This document shows positions 8,236 to 16,754 of a DNA stretch of 44,984 nt, piece after piece. Source of the DNA: a virus; IMG/VR virus record IMGVR_UViG_3300021963_006641, positions 1 through 44,984 of that record. The stretch is one strand, 5' to 3'. The notes beneath the pieces were generated by a model that was not told where the DNA came from, did not search any database, and worked only from the letters and a program-made list of their open reading frames with translations. The translations under genes were made by a program, and so were the position numbers. How positions within the stretch are numbered: position 1 is the first letter of the stretch; every line of letters begins with the position of its first letter.

Positions 8236-9159
8236 TCAATCGTCATTACCATCTAAATCAAACCCAATAGAATTGTCGGTTATCTTACTACCCTTTAATC
8301 TTTTAATGACCTCATCATATGGGTTATTTAGGATATATAAGGAAATAAATACTTCTTTTAAATGTGCCATGGTAAAATTCTTTGTATCTTTTACCAATTT
8401 ATTTAGATCATATTTTTTTATATCAGATTCAATTAACTTTGTTTGGAAATACAATAACCTATCAGCGTCATTTGGTTTCTTAATGACATATTGTTTATCA
8501 AATCTAGATGGTCTATCTTTAATTCTATCTGGTATTCTCTCTAGGTTATTAGTTGTTGCAACGTAAACAACATTTGTTATAGAATTTAATCCATCCAAGA
8601 AATTTAAAAATGGTTCTTCACCATGTTTTGCAATAACCAAATCAATATCCTCGATTATACATAAGATCGGTCTGTCCTTTTCTACCTTCCTAACTAATTT
8701 AGCTATTTCAATCCAATTTTGTGGGATGTCAAAATAAATTGATATACCATCACGTTTTTTTATTTCTTCAACAACCAAGTAAATTAATGATGTTTTACCA
8801 CAACCAGGGTCACCATGTAGGATAATACCACGTTTTGGATTTAAATTATAATCAATAAATTTTTGTTTGTTATCCCAAAAAGCCTGTAGATCAGCAACAA
8901 TTTGTTTGTGGGGTAACGATGGTAAATGAAAAAATTCCTCACTTTTGTACTCCATTTTAGATAAACCAAATCCGTTGTTATCTGTATAGGTCATGGAATA
9001 TAACCCAGATGGTATTGTATCTATTGATTTAAAACTAAAGAAAAAATCTTTATTATTAGTGGTTACCCAAGATTCAACTTTAGGTAGTAATTGTTCTAAT
9101 TGTTCTTTATCTGATTCATCTTGTAATCTATCAAATAAGTCTTCTGCTGTTATATCCAT
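8236..9159 (-). CDS. AAA+ ATPase (BCS1-like) in the head gene cluster
   Basis: The 307-residue protein has an N-terminal domain of about 100 residues and an AAA+ module: Walker A GDPGCGKT (116-123), Walker B CIIEDID (167-173), sensor-1 ATTNN (201-205), and a likely arginine finger in KDRPSRFD (R216 or R219). The layout resembles BCS1-type AAA proteins, which remodel or move folded proteins. T4 has no such gene among its head genes. Placed between a small gene and the prohead protease, it might assist head assembly, protease control or packaging, but this is inferred from location only. There is a 1-nt gap to the upstream gene. Confidence 0.85.
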   Translation of the reverse strand: MDITAEDLFDRLQDESDKEQLEQLLPKVESWVTTNNKDFFFSFKSIDTIPSGLYSMTYTDNNGFGLSKMEYKSEEFFHLPSLPHKQIVADLQAFWDNKQKFIDYNLNPKRGIILHGDPGCGKTSLIYLVVEEIKKRDGISIYFDIPQNWIEIAKLVRKVEKDRPILCIIEDIDLVIAKHGEEPFLNFLDGLNSITNVVYVATTNNLERIPDRIKDRPSRFDKQYVIKKPNDADRLLYFQTKLIESDIKKYDLNKLVKDTKNFTMAHLKEVFISLYILNNPYDEVIKRLKGSKITDNSIGFDLDGNDD

Positions 9160-9160
9160 G

Positions 9161-9583
9161 TTACTTTTTTGCGTAAAATTTAAAGTTATTTTTTTGTATC
9201 ACTGATATAGCCGTAATCGCAATATCTTTTGTTTTTTTTATTAAAATTTCAGAATTAAACTTCAAATATTTTTTAGGGAAAACAGTTATTTCAATAAACA
9301 TAAAACTTTTTTTATTAAGATGCATACCAGATGATCTCAAATCCAAATCAACTATGAAGTTTTCGGAGAAAAAATCGTAATCCAGGGTTTCTTTTAGTTT
9401 TAATAGTATATTTTTTCTTGTTATTCTAATGTTTGAATCAAAATTCAATAATTCCTGAGGTTCAACCCAGGATTCAATATCGATGTAAATTGCGTTTAAT
9501 TTAGTGGCATCGATAGTACCATACTTTACTCTGAATGAGTCTGTCTTAAAGAGCTTTTTTTCTTTACCGAATTTGGTTTGCAT
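9161..9583 (-). CDS. Hypothetical protein in the head cluster
   Basis: The 140-residue protein is basic and rich in Lys, Ile and Phe, with alternating beta-like segments (AIYIDIESWV, FIVDLDLRSSGMHLN, SFMFIEITVFPKKYL) and a C-terminal helix. I recognise no family. It is immediately upstream of the AAA+ ATPase (1-nt gap), so the two are probably co-translated and might act together. Confidence 0.7.
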   Translation of the reverse strand: MQTKFGKEKKLFKTDSFRVKYGTIDATKLNAIYIDIESWVEPQELLNFDSNIRITRKNILLKLKETLDYDFFSENFIVDLDLRSSGMHLNKKSFMFIEITVFPKKYLKFNSEILIKKTKDIAITAISVIQKNNFKFYAKK

Positions 9584-9660
9584 TTAATTTCCATATTTTT
9601 TGTTTTTATTATTAGTTAAACTGATATAATAATAAGCAAAAAACATGAAAAAACCAAATT

Positions 9661-10386
9661 TTAACTAAAAGAATCTTTCAATGAAATGATCTTCTCAACT
9701 TCATCAATATTAGGTTTTTGTGTTTTTAAGGTATTCAATTTCTTTTTAACCTCAACTAGTCTTTTAATAACCTCACCATTATCAGTTGCAACTATATTAT
9801 TCTCAACGATATCGGTAACTTCATTAATTAAATTGGTGTAATAGTCGTTTATTTTTTGACTATCATTTTCTATAAATAAATTTAATAACTCGATTTGATT
9901 TTCATTTAATTTTGACACGTTTTCGTTTATCTTATCGTGTAAAGTATTAAATGCTTCTTGATGATTTACCTTTTCAGTATTTCTATTTGTGATTTGTTTG
10001 ATTAATTTTACTTTAAAAATCGCCTTATCTTTTAAATCTAAGTTTTCGTTGAAAACTAATTGATCTAATTTATACTCAATTGACTCTTCATGTAATGAAT
10101 TTAATTTGTCCTCCGATGCCAACATACTTTCAAGTAATTTAACAGTATCTAAATTAAATTGCTTTAGGTAGTTAATTGACTCGTCAACGAATTCCTTAGC
10201 GATCGACTCATCATCAAAATTAACTTGATTAAATAAATCATAAACCTCATAAAATTCTTTAAGGTCTTTGTTTTCTTTAATTGTTTTGATATACTGGTTA
10301 AATTCTTTCTTGAATACGGTCTCTCCGTTATCATTATAAGTCTTTTCTAACTTATTTAAGACGTTCTCTTTTAAAATTCCAAACAT
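9661..10386 (-). CDS. Helical/coiled-coil protein of the head cluster, function unknown
   Basis: The 241-residue protein is almost entirely predicted helix, rich in Asn, Glu, Lys and Leu, with heptad-like stretches (IKTIKENKDLKEFYEVYDLF, from about residue 33, and the last 60 residues). It contains no Cys or Trp. It follows the portal gene and lies where T4 has the small core proteins gp67 and gp68, so a prohead-core role is possible. It has an exact TATTTATA box 15 nt before its ATG. There is no direct sequence evidence for function. Confidence 0.75.
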   Translation of the reverse strand: MFGILKENVLNKLEKTYNDNGETVFKKEFNQYIKTIKENKDLKEFYEVYDLFNQVNFDDESIAKEFVDESINYLKQFNLDTVKLLESMLASEDKLNSLHEESIEYKLDQLVFNENLDLKDKAIFKVKLIKQITNRNTEKVNHQEAFNTLHDKINENVSKLNENQIELLNLFIENDSQKINDYYTNLINEVTDIVENNIVATDNGEVIKRLVEVKKKLNTLKTQKPNIDEVEKIISLKDSFS

Positions 10387-10401
10387 AATTAATAGCTTTA
10401 G

Positions 10402-10409
10402 TATAAATA
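10402..10409 (-). promoter_or_regulatory. TATTTATA box, candidate late promoter
   Basis: The minus strand reads TATTTATA then CTAAAG, 15 nt before the ATG of the 241-residue helical protein. Confidence 0.55.
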
Positions 10410-10428
10410 TTAACGGTTTTTAAAAAAA

Positions 10429-12261
10429 TTACTCGTTAATCAAATTATCGATCTCACCAATAGTTTTTTTGATACTTTCGGTTATTCTATTACGTCTATT
10501 ATCCATTTTTTTTCTGGTTAATTCAGCTAAATCTTCCGTACCTGGTGCTGTCTCTTCTGGAGCTGGGGTTTCCTCAGCACCAGGTTCAGCTCCTGGAGTT
10601 TCTAATGGGGTTGTAAAGTCGGTACCCAATCCACCTTCAGCACCACCTTCAGCACCACCAGTCATACCACCCATACTAGCACCACCAGCACCACCTTCAG
10701 CACCAGCGCCACCTTCGACTGAACCCATATTATCTGGATTAATCTTATACGCCCTATAGATCTCTCTAAAAATACCTGTTTGTTTTATGGTTTCACCTAA
10801 AACTTTAACCTCCTCAGAACCCGCTTTTTCAACGGCTTGTCTTTGGATATCTAATTTGATTTCATCTTCAGACATACCTAAGATTTCTTTTTTAGCGTAG
10901 GTCATAGACATCGCAGCAAAACCATTACCAGCGTCAGAAACAGCGTCACGATAAAGTTGTACTCTTTCTTTCCAGTTTTGAACTTTAAGTATATCAGCTT
11001 GTGTTGATGGTGATACTAATGATAAAGTAAAATTAGTTAAATCATCTTCATAACCCTTTAAATAAAGATGAATAATAGCCATTTTATTTAATTCCTGAAT
11101 TAGAGCTTTTTGAACTCTGTGCACGGCTCTAGCAAATCTAATATCCAATATAGCTAAATTCTTTCCATCACCAGTCGCCTCATCAAAACCTAAAAACGCT
11201 TTAGGTACCCTTAGAGCCGCTAACATTTTCTTTTGGATGTATTCGATGTCCGCAATCTCAGAAAGGTTTGTAGCCCCTGGTAGAGTGTCAATCGGGTTGG
11301 CTAAACCTGGATCCCTTACTGGAATAAAATAATCTTGGTCAACAGCAAGTGGGTTATATCTAGTGTCTTGTTGTCCATTTGATGAATTAACCATATTAAC
11401 TCTTTTAAAGTTATTGGCTATTTTATCAACATACGCATCAACATCTTTATCGTCCATATTACCAACGTATATTTTATATACACGTCTTTCTGGGGCTCTA
11501 GTTGTACGATAAACTAACATCGCATCTTCAGCTAATAATAGTTGTTTCCATATCCTCCTAACTTTTTCAAGTAATGAGGTACCATATGGTAATTTTCTAT
11601 CATCACCTAATAATCTAAAGTGGGAAATCTCAAACGAATTGAATTCGATATTTTTATCTTTCCAAAAAAACTTGGTTGCTTTTTCTTTTTGATAATCATC
11701 GTAATTTGTTATTTGTGTAAAACCTGGTTCGGTTCTAGTAATCTCAACGTTGGGTAATTGACTAACACCAACAATACCCCTTTTAGGTACTATTTTATTG
11801 TAAACAAAGTTATCACCATATTTACACAAATTTCTAGCCCAGCTAGTTAAGTTGGTATTGATATCAACAGTATTTTCAAAAAATTCAGTTAATTCATTTT
11901 TAATTCTAGTGCTTTCAGAGTATATTCTTAATATTCTACCATTTTCATCAGCAGTTGTAGCTTCATCAGCAAATATATCTAAAGCCGCTGATATCTCAGG
12001 TGTGTACTCCATCGCCTCGTAATCATAATATGATGCAATTCTGGTTGGTTCGTAATAAATTGCTTTTTGATACAATTCATTATCAATCTTCTTCCATTGA
12101 TTTTGTAAATAAAGCGTTTGTTGAGCCTCTAATTTTTTTTGCTCAAATTCACTTTTCTCCAAACCATCGAATGATTTAGGATCTATTATATAAGTTGGGG
12201 TTTCCGATTCACCACCAAGAACCCTACCTAATTTTTGAAATACTGTTAATTTATCTGCCAT
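10429..12261 (-). CDS. 20: Portal protein (T4 gp20-like) with Gly/Ala/Glu/Pro-rich C-terminal tail
   Basis: The 610-residue protein would form the dodecameric portal at the special vertex for DNA entry and exit. It resembles T4 gp20: YYDYEAMEYTPEISAALDIFADEAT (about 79-103), WARNLCKYGDNFVYNKIV (wing), and the conserved segment PGATNLSEIADIEYIQKKMLAALRVPKAFLG (about 330-360), which leads into the long crown/stem helices. After about residue 510 there is a low-complexity tail rich in Gly, Ala, Glu, Pro and Met, then a short charged helix. The tail comes from imperfect short DNA repeats (10640-10720) and is not in T4 gp20. The gene sits between the packaging genes and the core genes, as in T4. 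Confidence 0.93.
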   Translation of the reverse strand: MADKLTVFQKLGRVLGGESETPTYIIDPKSFDGLEKSEFEQKKLEAQQTLYLQNQWKKIDNELYQKAIYYEPTRIASYYDYEAMEYTPEISAALDIFADEATTADENGRILRIYSESTRIKNELTEFFENTVDINTNLTSWARNLCKYGDNFVYNKIVPKRGIVGVSQLPNVEITRTEPGFTQITNYDDYQKEKATKFFWKDKNIEFNSFEISHFRLLGDDRKLPYGTSLLEKVRRIWKQLLLAEDAMLVYRTTRAPERRVYKIYVGNMDDKDVDAYVDKIANNFKRVNMVNSSNGQQDTRYNPLAVDQDYFIPVRDPGLANPIDTLPGATNLSEIADIEYIQKKMLAALRVPKAFLGFDEATGDGKNLAILDIRFARAVHRVQKALIQELNKMAIIHLYLKGYEDDLTNFTLSLVSPSTQADILKVQNWKERVQLYRDAVSDAGNGFAAMSMTYAKKEILGMSEDEIKLDIQRQAVEKAGSEEVKVLGETIKQTGIFREIYRAYKINPDNMGSVEGGAGAEGGAGGASMGGMTGGAEGGAEGGLGTDFTTPLETPGAEPGAEETPAPEETAPGTEDLAELTRKKMDNRRNRITESIKKTIGEIDNLINE

Positions 12262-12271
12262 AATATTTTTT

Positions 12272-12508
12272 TTACATTACATACTCACACTCAACATAGG
12301 GTGGGTATAAATATTCACTTAAATTAGCAATCCATTCTTTTTTCTGGACGTATGTTGTTATACTATCATTATCTATAGAACAGTACGCTTTTTTTAGTGC
12401 TTTATCGCTAATTTGATCGAATAAGCCTTTGCTTTTTCCACCCTGCGAAAATTGCCTCATCGCACCAGTGGCGTTAATTTTGGATGCTATTATTTTTTTG
12501 TTTGCCAT
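12272..12508 (-). CDS. Small hypothetical protein between terminase and portal genes
   Basis: The 78-residue basic protein starts MANKKIIASKINATGAMR and has an aromatic C-terminus (LSEYLYPPYVECEYVM). It lies 8 nt after the terminase gene and 10 nt before the portal gene in one operon. No family was recognised. Its position and size would allow a packaging accessory or head-completion role, but nothing in the sequence shows it. Confidence 0.65.
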   Translation of the reverse strand: MANKKIIASKINATGAMRQFSQGGKSKGLFDQISDKALKKAYCSIDNDSITTYVQKKEWIANLSEYLYPPYVECEYVM

Positions 12509-12516
12509 TGCGATGA

Positions 12517-14316
12517 TTATCTTTTGTTAATATTACCAAAAAGCCAAGAAAAGTCACGTGTATTTTGCAAATTATTGTTATTACTTAGCAATTCTTTTGG
12601 ATTATTATAGGTTTTATTGGGTGTTACGCTTGAACTTATTGTGTCATTATCTAATAAATATTGCGTTTTATTTTCTGGTACATGATTATTTACTTTCCAA
12701 CTATCTAACATGGCTTTTGTCATGTTATCAGATTCTTGTAATTTTTTAAATGATGTGTTGGCAACAAATAAACACATACCTAACGCCATAATTAAATCAT
12801 CATGTGACCCTTTCATGTGATCTGGTCTACCATTTTTATATATGAATTTTTTTAATTCAGCAACCAAACGCTCACTCCTGATTTTAAACCCACCTCTAGC
12901 CACAGCTTCTTCTAGTGCGGCTATAATTTGACCACGTCTATTTTTTGAAGCAAAGTTTATACCTGGTATCGCATCTGGTGGTGGCATCCAAAAAATATTA
13001 CTCTCACCAACATTATCATAGTGGAGTAAGTTTTTGGGGTAGCCAATTTCTTTTAGTTTTGATGTTGCCGCAATACCCATACCACCAGTAATATCAAATG
13101 TGGATAAAGCGTTATACATTCTACCGTATTGATCAACTAGTTGTGCTGCGATATCTGGTTGTACTTTACCATGATATTCTAAAACTTGTTCAAATGTATC
13201 ATAATCTATGATACACATACCTGTAGCGTCTTCAGAGTCACCACGTGAAACATCCAGTGCTAGGATATATCTATGACCTTTTTGTGGTAATTGCCAGACC
13301 CAAACATTGTTGTCCCATTCGGTGGCTTTAAATGCGGGTTGTTGTACATTATCAGTTTCTTGTTTTCTAAGAACCTCACCCTCTATCACGTTATCACCAG
13401 AACCAATAAACGCACACTCCAACTCTTGGTTGATCATCCTTCTGTTTAGGTTCATATCCCTACACATATTTTCATACCAGGTTGAATGTGGCCTGTAGCC
13501 CTCATCAATTAATTTCATTATCGCATCAAAATGCAATGTATTAGCACCCTCAATAATAGATTCTATTTTTTCATTTTCTGGTTTCTCAATCCACGTGATC
13601 ATGTCATTTGTTTTGATCATACGTAAATCTTTATTAAAACGTGGATCTTGCCACCATCTTAAATGTGTAATTTTAAACTTGTTGGTGTTACTAATTGCAC
13701 CCTCATATGCTTCATAATAAATCTCATCAAGACCGTTTGGTGTTGAGATTAAGAATGCTTTACCACCCGTACCAATCGCAGCCAAACATGCAGACCATAG
13801 CGCTTGACCACCCTCGATAAACGCAGCCTCATCCAAGATCATGATTGTTGGTGTATAACCACGCAAAGCATCCGTGGATGTTGCAACGGCTTTTAACTCC
13901 GAACCATTAGATAGCCTAACGTGTTTTTGGGATGATTTATCAAATGAAATTCCAGCCCAATCTGGTAATTGCTTAATAAACCCAGTGATTTTATTTAAAA
14001 ATTCCACTGCGGTTTCTTGTTTATTTGCTAAGATTAGAACTCTTTCTGGGTTATCTGATAGAGCAAAAGCTGTTTTAACTGCGGCATATGCTGCTGTAAC
14101 TGTTGATATACCAGCCTGTCTATACTTTAAAACTAGATTAAATCTATTTTCTTCGTAATTGCTTATTAATAACTTTTGTTTATCAAATAGTTTAAATGGA
14201 ACAAACCCCTCTTGCGTTTTATCGAATGTTTCAAAATAACTTTCGATTGTATAAGATGGGTTTGATGCGCATTTAGCGTATTCTATTAAAAGTTGTCTCT
14301 TATCTGTAATACTCAC
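12517..14316 (-). CDS. 17: Terminase large subunit (T4 gp17-like)
   Basis: The 599-residue DNA-packaging motor has an N-terminal ATPase and a C-terminal RNase H-like nuclease. Seen are a Walker A-type loop KYRQAGIST (64-72), Walker B IMILDE (D162, E163), motif III LISTPNG (189-195), and nuclease aspartates D355 and D360 in LALDVSRGDSEDATG, with a further acidic motif GRPDHMKGSHDDLIMALGM near the C-terminal end. The last 70 residues are Asn-rich and probably flexible. It starts with GTG at 14316, since an upstream ATG is followed at once by a stop. A TATTTATA box lies 14 nt before the start. Identification is secure. Confidence 0.95.
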   Translation of the reverse strand: MSITDKRQLLIEYAKCASNPSYTIESYFETFDKTQEGFVPFKLFDKQKLLISNYEENRFNLVLKYRQAGISTVTAAYAAVKTAFALSDNPERVLILANKQETAVEFLNKITGFIKQLPDWAGISFDKSSQKHVRLSNGSELKAVATSTDALRGYTPTIMILDEAAFIEGGQALWSACLAAIGTGGKAFLISTPNGLDEIYYEAYEGAISNTNKFKITHLRWWQDPRFNKDLRMIKTNDMITWIEKPENEKIESIIEGANTLHFDAIMKLIDEGYRPHSTWYENMCRDMNLNRRMINQELECAFIGSGDNVIEGEVLRKQETDNVQQPAFKATEWDNNVWVWQLPQKGHRYILALDVSRGDSEDATGMCIIDYDTFEQVLEYHGKVQPDIAAQLVDQYGRMYNALSTFDITGGMGIAATSKLKEIGYPKNLLHYDNVGESNIFWMPPPDAIPGINFASKNRRGQIIAALEEAVARGGFKIRSERLVAELKKFIYKNGRPDHMKGSHDDLIMALGMCLFVANTSFKKLQESDNMTKAMLDSWKVNNHVPENKTQYLLDNDTISSSVTPNKTYNNPKELLSNNNNLQNTRDFSWLFGNINKR

Positions 14317-14330
14317 TAATTATCTTTTCA

Positions 14331-14338
14331 TATAAATA
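14331..14338 (-). promoter_or_regulatory. TATTTATA box, candidate late promoter
   Basis: The minus strand reads TATTTATA then TGAAAA, 14 nt before the GTG start of the terminase gene. Confidence 0.55.
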
Positions 14339-14350
14339 GTTTTTATTTTA

Positions 14351-15472
14351 CTATAAACCTAATTCGCTTAAATCAATGTCTGGTAAATCCTGATCAAATT
14401 GGTAATTGACGATTTTATTGCGTATATCCTTAACGATATATTTGATCTCTTTTTTGGCTTTTTCTTTGTCTTTGAGAACATACCCCATAAAATCAATAAA
14501 GTCGCTAGAATCGAGCTTAAATAGCTCCATAATGACTAGTTTCTTAACGTCATAATCATCAAAATCAATACAACTATGGAAGTCAGCCCAAATTGAGGGC
14601 CCAAATCTAATATCCCAAAGCTCAGCCATAACAAAATCAGTCTCATCGATTGTTTCTTGATCCATGTTTTGAATACCTGGGATTGATAAAAACGATATGA
14701 TGGCTTTTGATACCTCATGAATTAATATTGGTGCGCTAATGGCCTTAGCTTCAATAACTGGGATATCCCCATCAAAGTTTAATTTACAATAACCAGCATT
14801 GGCTGAATCATCCCCATCGGCTAATTGACCGTTTAAATCATCATCATCCAACATAAAATAAATTAAGTCGTTTGCAATTAAGGCTTTTTGGTATATTTCT
14901 GTGATACCAGGACATAATTCCTCAAATTCATCGTGATACAAGTGAAATATGTAGTGTGATTTCAACGCTGCACCTTGTGATAAAGCGTTAATCGTTCTTT
15001 TTTTAAGGATATCTAAATCATTCGTCTGTTCAAAATCATCAGTAACCTCTTTTTCAATATCCATTTCTTCTGGAAGTGAACAACCGCCAACATCAACAAT
15101 TTCCAAATCGAATAAAACCTCATCTTTATCAAGGTTATATTGCTCTCTAGCTATTTTTTCAACTAAACGACATAACTGAAGTCTTTTGGGTTTCTCAATA
15201 CCCATAATCTTCATACCGTTACCACCAGCATTCATCATAACCGCCATTGGGTTGATTTTGTCTTTATCGGTCTCAAAAGTATTTGAATACGAATCAGATA
15301 GTTCCTTAAAACGACCCTCAATCAAATCCTCCTCATATAATTTAGTTGGTTCGTTTGTTTTTGGGTAATATGGCATTTTAGCCATTGTGTGGTTGCGATT
15401 AGCGACACGTTTTAGGATATTCGGATTAATGATCGGTGAATAACCTTCTAGGTTTATGTTAATTTTTCTCAT
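14351..15472 (-). CDS. Phage protein of unknown function upstream of terminase
   Basis: The 373-residue acidic protein has a short basic N-terminus, then DIYQK/ALIANDLIYF-type helices and an Asp-rich loop (MLDDDDLNGQLADGDDSANAG, starting at about residue 207). A segment APILIHEVSKAI resembles the start of a zinc-protease helix but lacks the second His (HEVSK instead of HExxH), so I do not call a protease. The gene has its own host-type promoter (15504-15535). Its transcript would begin with a hairpin and seven Us directly abutting the ATG. That points to early or separately controlled expression even though it borders the terminase gene. Family unknown. Confidence 0.75.
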   Translation of the reverse strand: MRKININLEGYSPIINPNILKRVANRNHTMAKMPYYPKTNEPTKLYEEDLIEGRFKELSDSYSNTFETDKDKINPMAVMMNAGGNGMKIMGIEKPKRLQLCRLVEKIAREQYNLDKDEVLFDLEIVDVGGCSLPEEMDIEKEVTDDFEQTNDLDILKKRTINALSQGAALKSHYIFHLYHDEFEELCPGITEIYQKALIANDLIYFMLDDDDLNGQLADGDDSANAGYCKLNFDGDIPVIEAKAISAPILIHEVSKAIISFLSIPGIQNMDQETIDETDFVMAELWDIRFGPSIWADFHSCIDFDDYDVKKLVIMELFKLDSSDFIDFMGYVLKDKEKAKKEIKYIVKDIRNKIVNYQFDQDLPDIDLSELGL

Positions 15473-15504
15473 AAAAAAAGCCCTGTAATTTTAGTTTACA
15501 GGGC
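15473..15504 (-). promoter_or_regulatory. Hairpin plus T7 tract abutting a start codon
   Basis: Minus strand: GCCCTGTAA (15504-15496) pairs perfectly with TTACAGGGC (15488-15480) around a 7-nt loop. Seven Ts follow, and then the ATG at 15472 at once. The first base of the stem is the final G of the -7 box. It has the shape of an intrinsic terminator, but its only place is between a promoter and a start codon. Confidence 0.7.
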
Positions 15505-15535
15505 AAAGATAAGTAAAAGTTTTTTAATAACCAAA
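15504..15535 (-). promoter_or_regulatory. Host-type (Bacteroidota) promoter
   Basis: Minus strand: TTTG (15535-15532), exactly 20 nt, then TATCTTTG (15511-15504). The -7 box is identical to the one at 2373-2380. Confidence 0.8.
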
Positions 15536-15537
15536 TT

Positions 15538-15657
15538 TTAAGCCTGAGGTTTTGGTTTTACCGCAGGTTTTGGGAATTTGATTTTCGATGGATCCTGTGT
15601 TGGATTTATCGTTGGGGTGATAACTGGTGTTTCAGTTTCGTTTGGTTTTGTATTCAT
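15538..15657 (-). CDS. Very small Pro/Thr/Lys-rich protein
   Basis: A 39-residue reading frame starts with ATG at 15657, 1 nt after the stop of the upstream gene, and ends at TAA just before the host-type promoter at 15535. The product is rich in Pro, Thr and Lys (NETETPVITPTINPTQDPSK) and likely disordered. Tight packing against the upstream gene and A-rich translation context support a real gene; size and low complexity argue for caution. Confidence 0.5.
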   Translation of the reverse strand: MNTKPNETETPVITPTINPTQDPSKIKFPKPAVKPKPQA

Positions 15658-15658
15658 A

Positions 15659-16366
15659 TTATTTGTCTTTTAAAAATTCAAGTATCTCTTGCTTTGAGAT
15701 TTTCGGTGTTTCCGACTCTGCAATAATACTAAACATTTTTGAATTGGCAAAATTTTCATTAATATTTTTTACTTCTTCCATCACTCTTTTGGTGTCTTGT
15801 AAAGCTAAATATGGGATTCTCAATGGATTAGATACACCATTTTCATCAGGCAAACCATTTTTTAATTTTTCCTCAGCGTCTTTAACTCTGTTAATGATAT
15901 AGAATAAATTGTTGTGACCGTACATAGCTCTTTGACGAACAAACTCATTATATTCACTATCAGACATTTGTGATATAGGTTTGATTGGTTCCTCTTTGGG
16001 TTCTTCGACTTTTTTCTCTTTGGGGAAGAGGCTAAGTTGTTGACTATCTTCTGGTTTTTCGGGTTCAGATGGTTTCGTTGGTTTTTCATCAACTGCTGGA
16101 TTATAATATGTAACACCGTAATAACGATGCATCAAATTATCAATCATATCCCTAAAAAATTCAGTTTGGTCGTTATAATCTTTACCCATATTAAGAGCTT
16201 CAGCGATGTCTTCTTCCATCATACCCATAGCTTGTAATTTTTTCTGAATACTATCTAAATTTGTGTTTATTAGTTTCATTTGGTTTGGGTCGGTAATGGC
16301 TCCTAGTACACCACCTGGTTTATTAATATTTTCTTTTATTTTTTCAATAAAATCAACTTTTTTCAT
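15659..16366 (-). CDS. Hypothetical protein with a QLSLF clamp-binding-like motif
   Basis: The 235-residue protein has two helical regions (1-85 and 125-235) joined by a Pro/Glu/Lys-rich linker (about 92-125). In the linker is QLSLF (110-114), identical to the bacterial sliding-clamp binding pentapeptide. No domain was recognised. It lies 1 nt downstream of the 128-residue gene at 16368, in an operon with baseplate or tail genes. A structural role fits the location; a link to a sliding clamp is only suggested by the short motif, which may be chance. Confidence 0.7.
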   Translation of the reverse strand: MKKVDFIEKIKENINKPGGVLGAITDPNQMKLINTNLDSIQKKLQAMGMMEEDIAEALNMGKDYNDQTEFFRDMIDNLMHRYYGVTYYNPAVDEKPTKPSEPEKPEDSQQLSLFPKEKKVEEPKEEPIKPISQMSDSEYNEFVRQRAMYGHNNLFYIINRVKDAEEKLKNGLPDENGVSNPLRIPYLALQDTKRVMEEVKNINENFANSKMFSIIAESETPKISKQEILEFLKDK

Positions 16367-16367
16367 A

Positions 16368-16754
16368 TTATTGTTCTTTTATAATGTCAATTATTTTATC
16401 CCTGCTATAGAATTTTTCCTTGATACTTTCAAGTGATTCACCAAAATGAAACACCAATCTTTCTTCATTGGCTGGTGATTCTTTTTCCCAACCCATCGCT
16501 ATAATTCTTTCAACGCAGTCGTACATAGAAAAATGATCGGATTCAAGCGCCAATTCCAATTCAATATCCTCACTTTTAATAATACCAACACAACTAATTT
16601 CATCTATTGGTGGTGGCGTTAAGCTACCGCTTGCAGCTGGAGTTACATCCCAATCCTCACCAAAATTTATTTCCATTGTCTTTGAGAATAAAAACTCATA
16701 GGTGAACTCACCTTTATAATTTTTATTGAGTGGGTTTATATAAGTTAATACCAT
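16368..16754 (-). CDS. Hypothetical virion-cluster protein
   Basis: The 128-residue acidic protein has a beta-rich N-terminal half (YINPLNKNYKGEFTYEFLF) and a helical C-terminal half (ESLESIKEKFYSRDKIIDII). It starts at the last base of the upstream structural gene (1-nt overlap), showing tight coupling. T4-like phages have small tail-completion and baseplate proteins in such places, but I cannot assign it to one. Confidence 0.7.
   Translation of the reverse strand: MVLTYINPLNKNYKGEFTYEFLFSKTMEINFGEDWDVTPAASGSLTPPPIDEISCVGIIKSEDIELELALESDHFSMYDCVERIIAMGWEKESPANEERLVFHFGESLESIKEKFYSRDKIIDIIKEQ

Noticed and set aside
10469-10759. Rightward Pro/Ala-rich frame
   Set aside because: Antisense image of the Gly/Ala-rich portal tail.
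14351-15472. Zinc protease (HExxH) in the protein upstream of terminase
   Set aside because: The segment is HEVSK, with no second His at the needed place.
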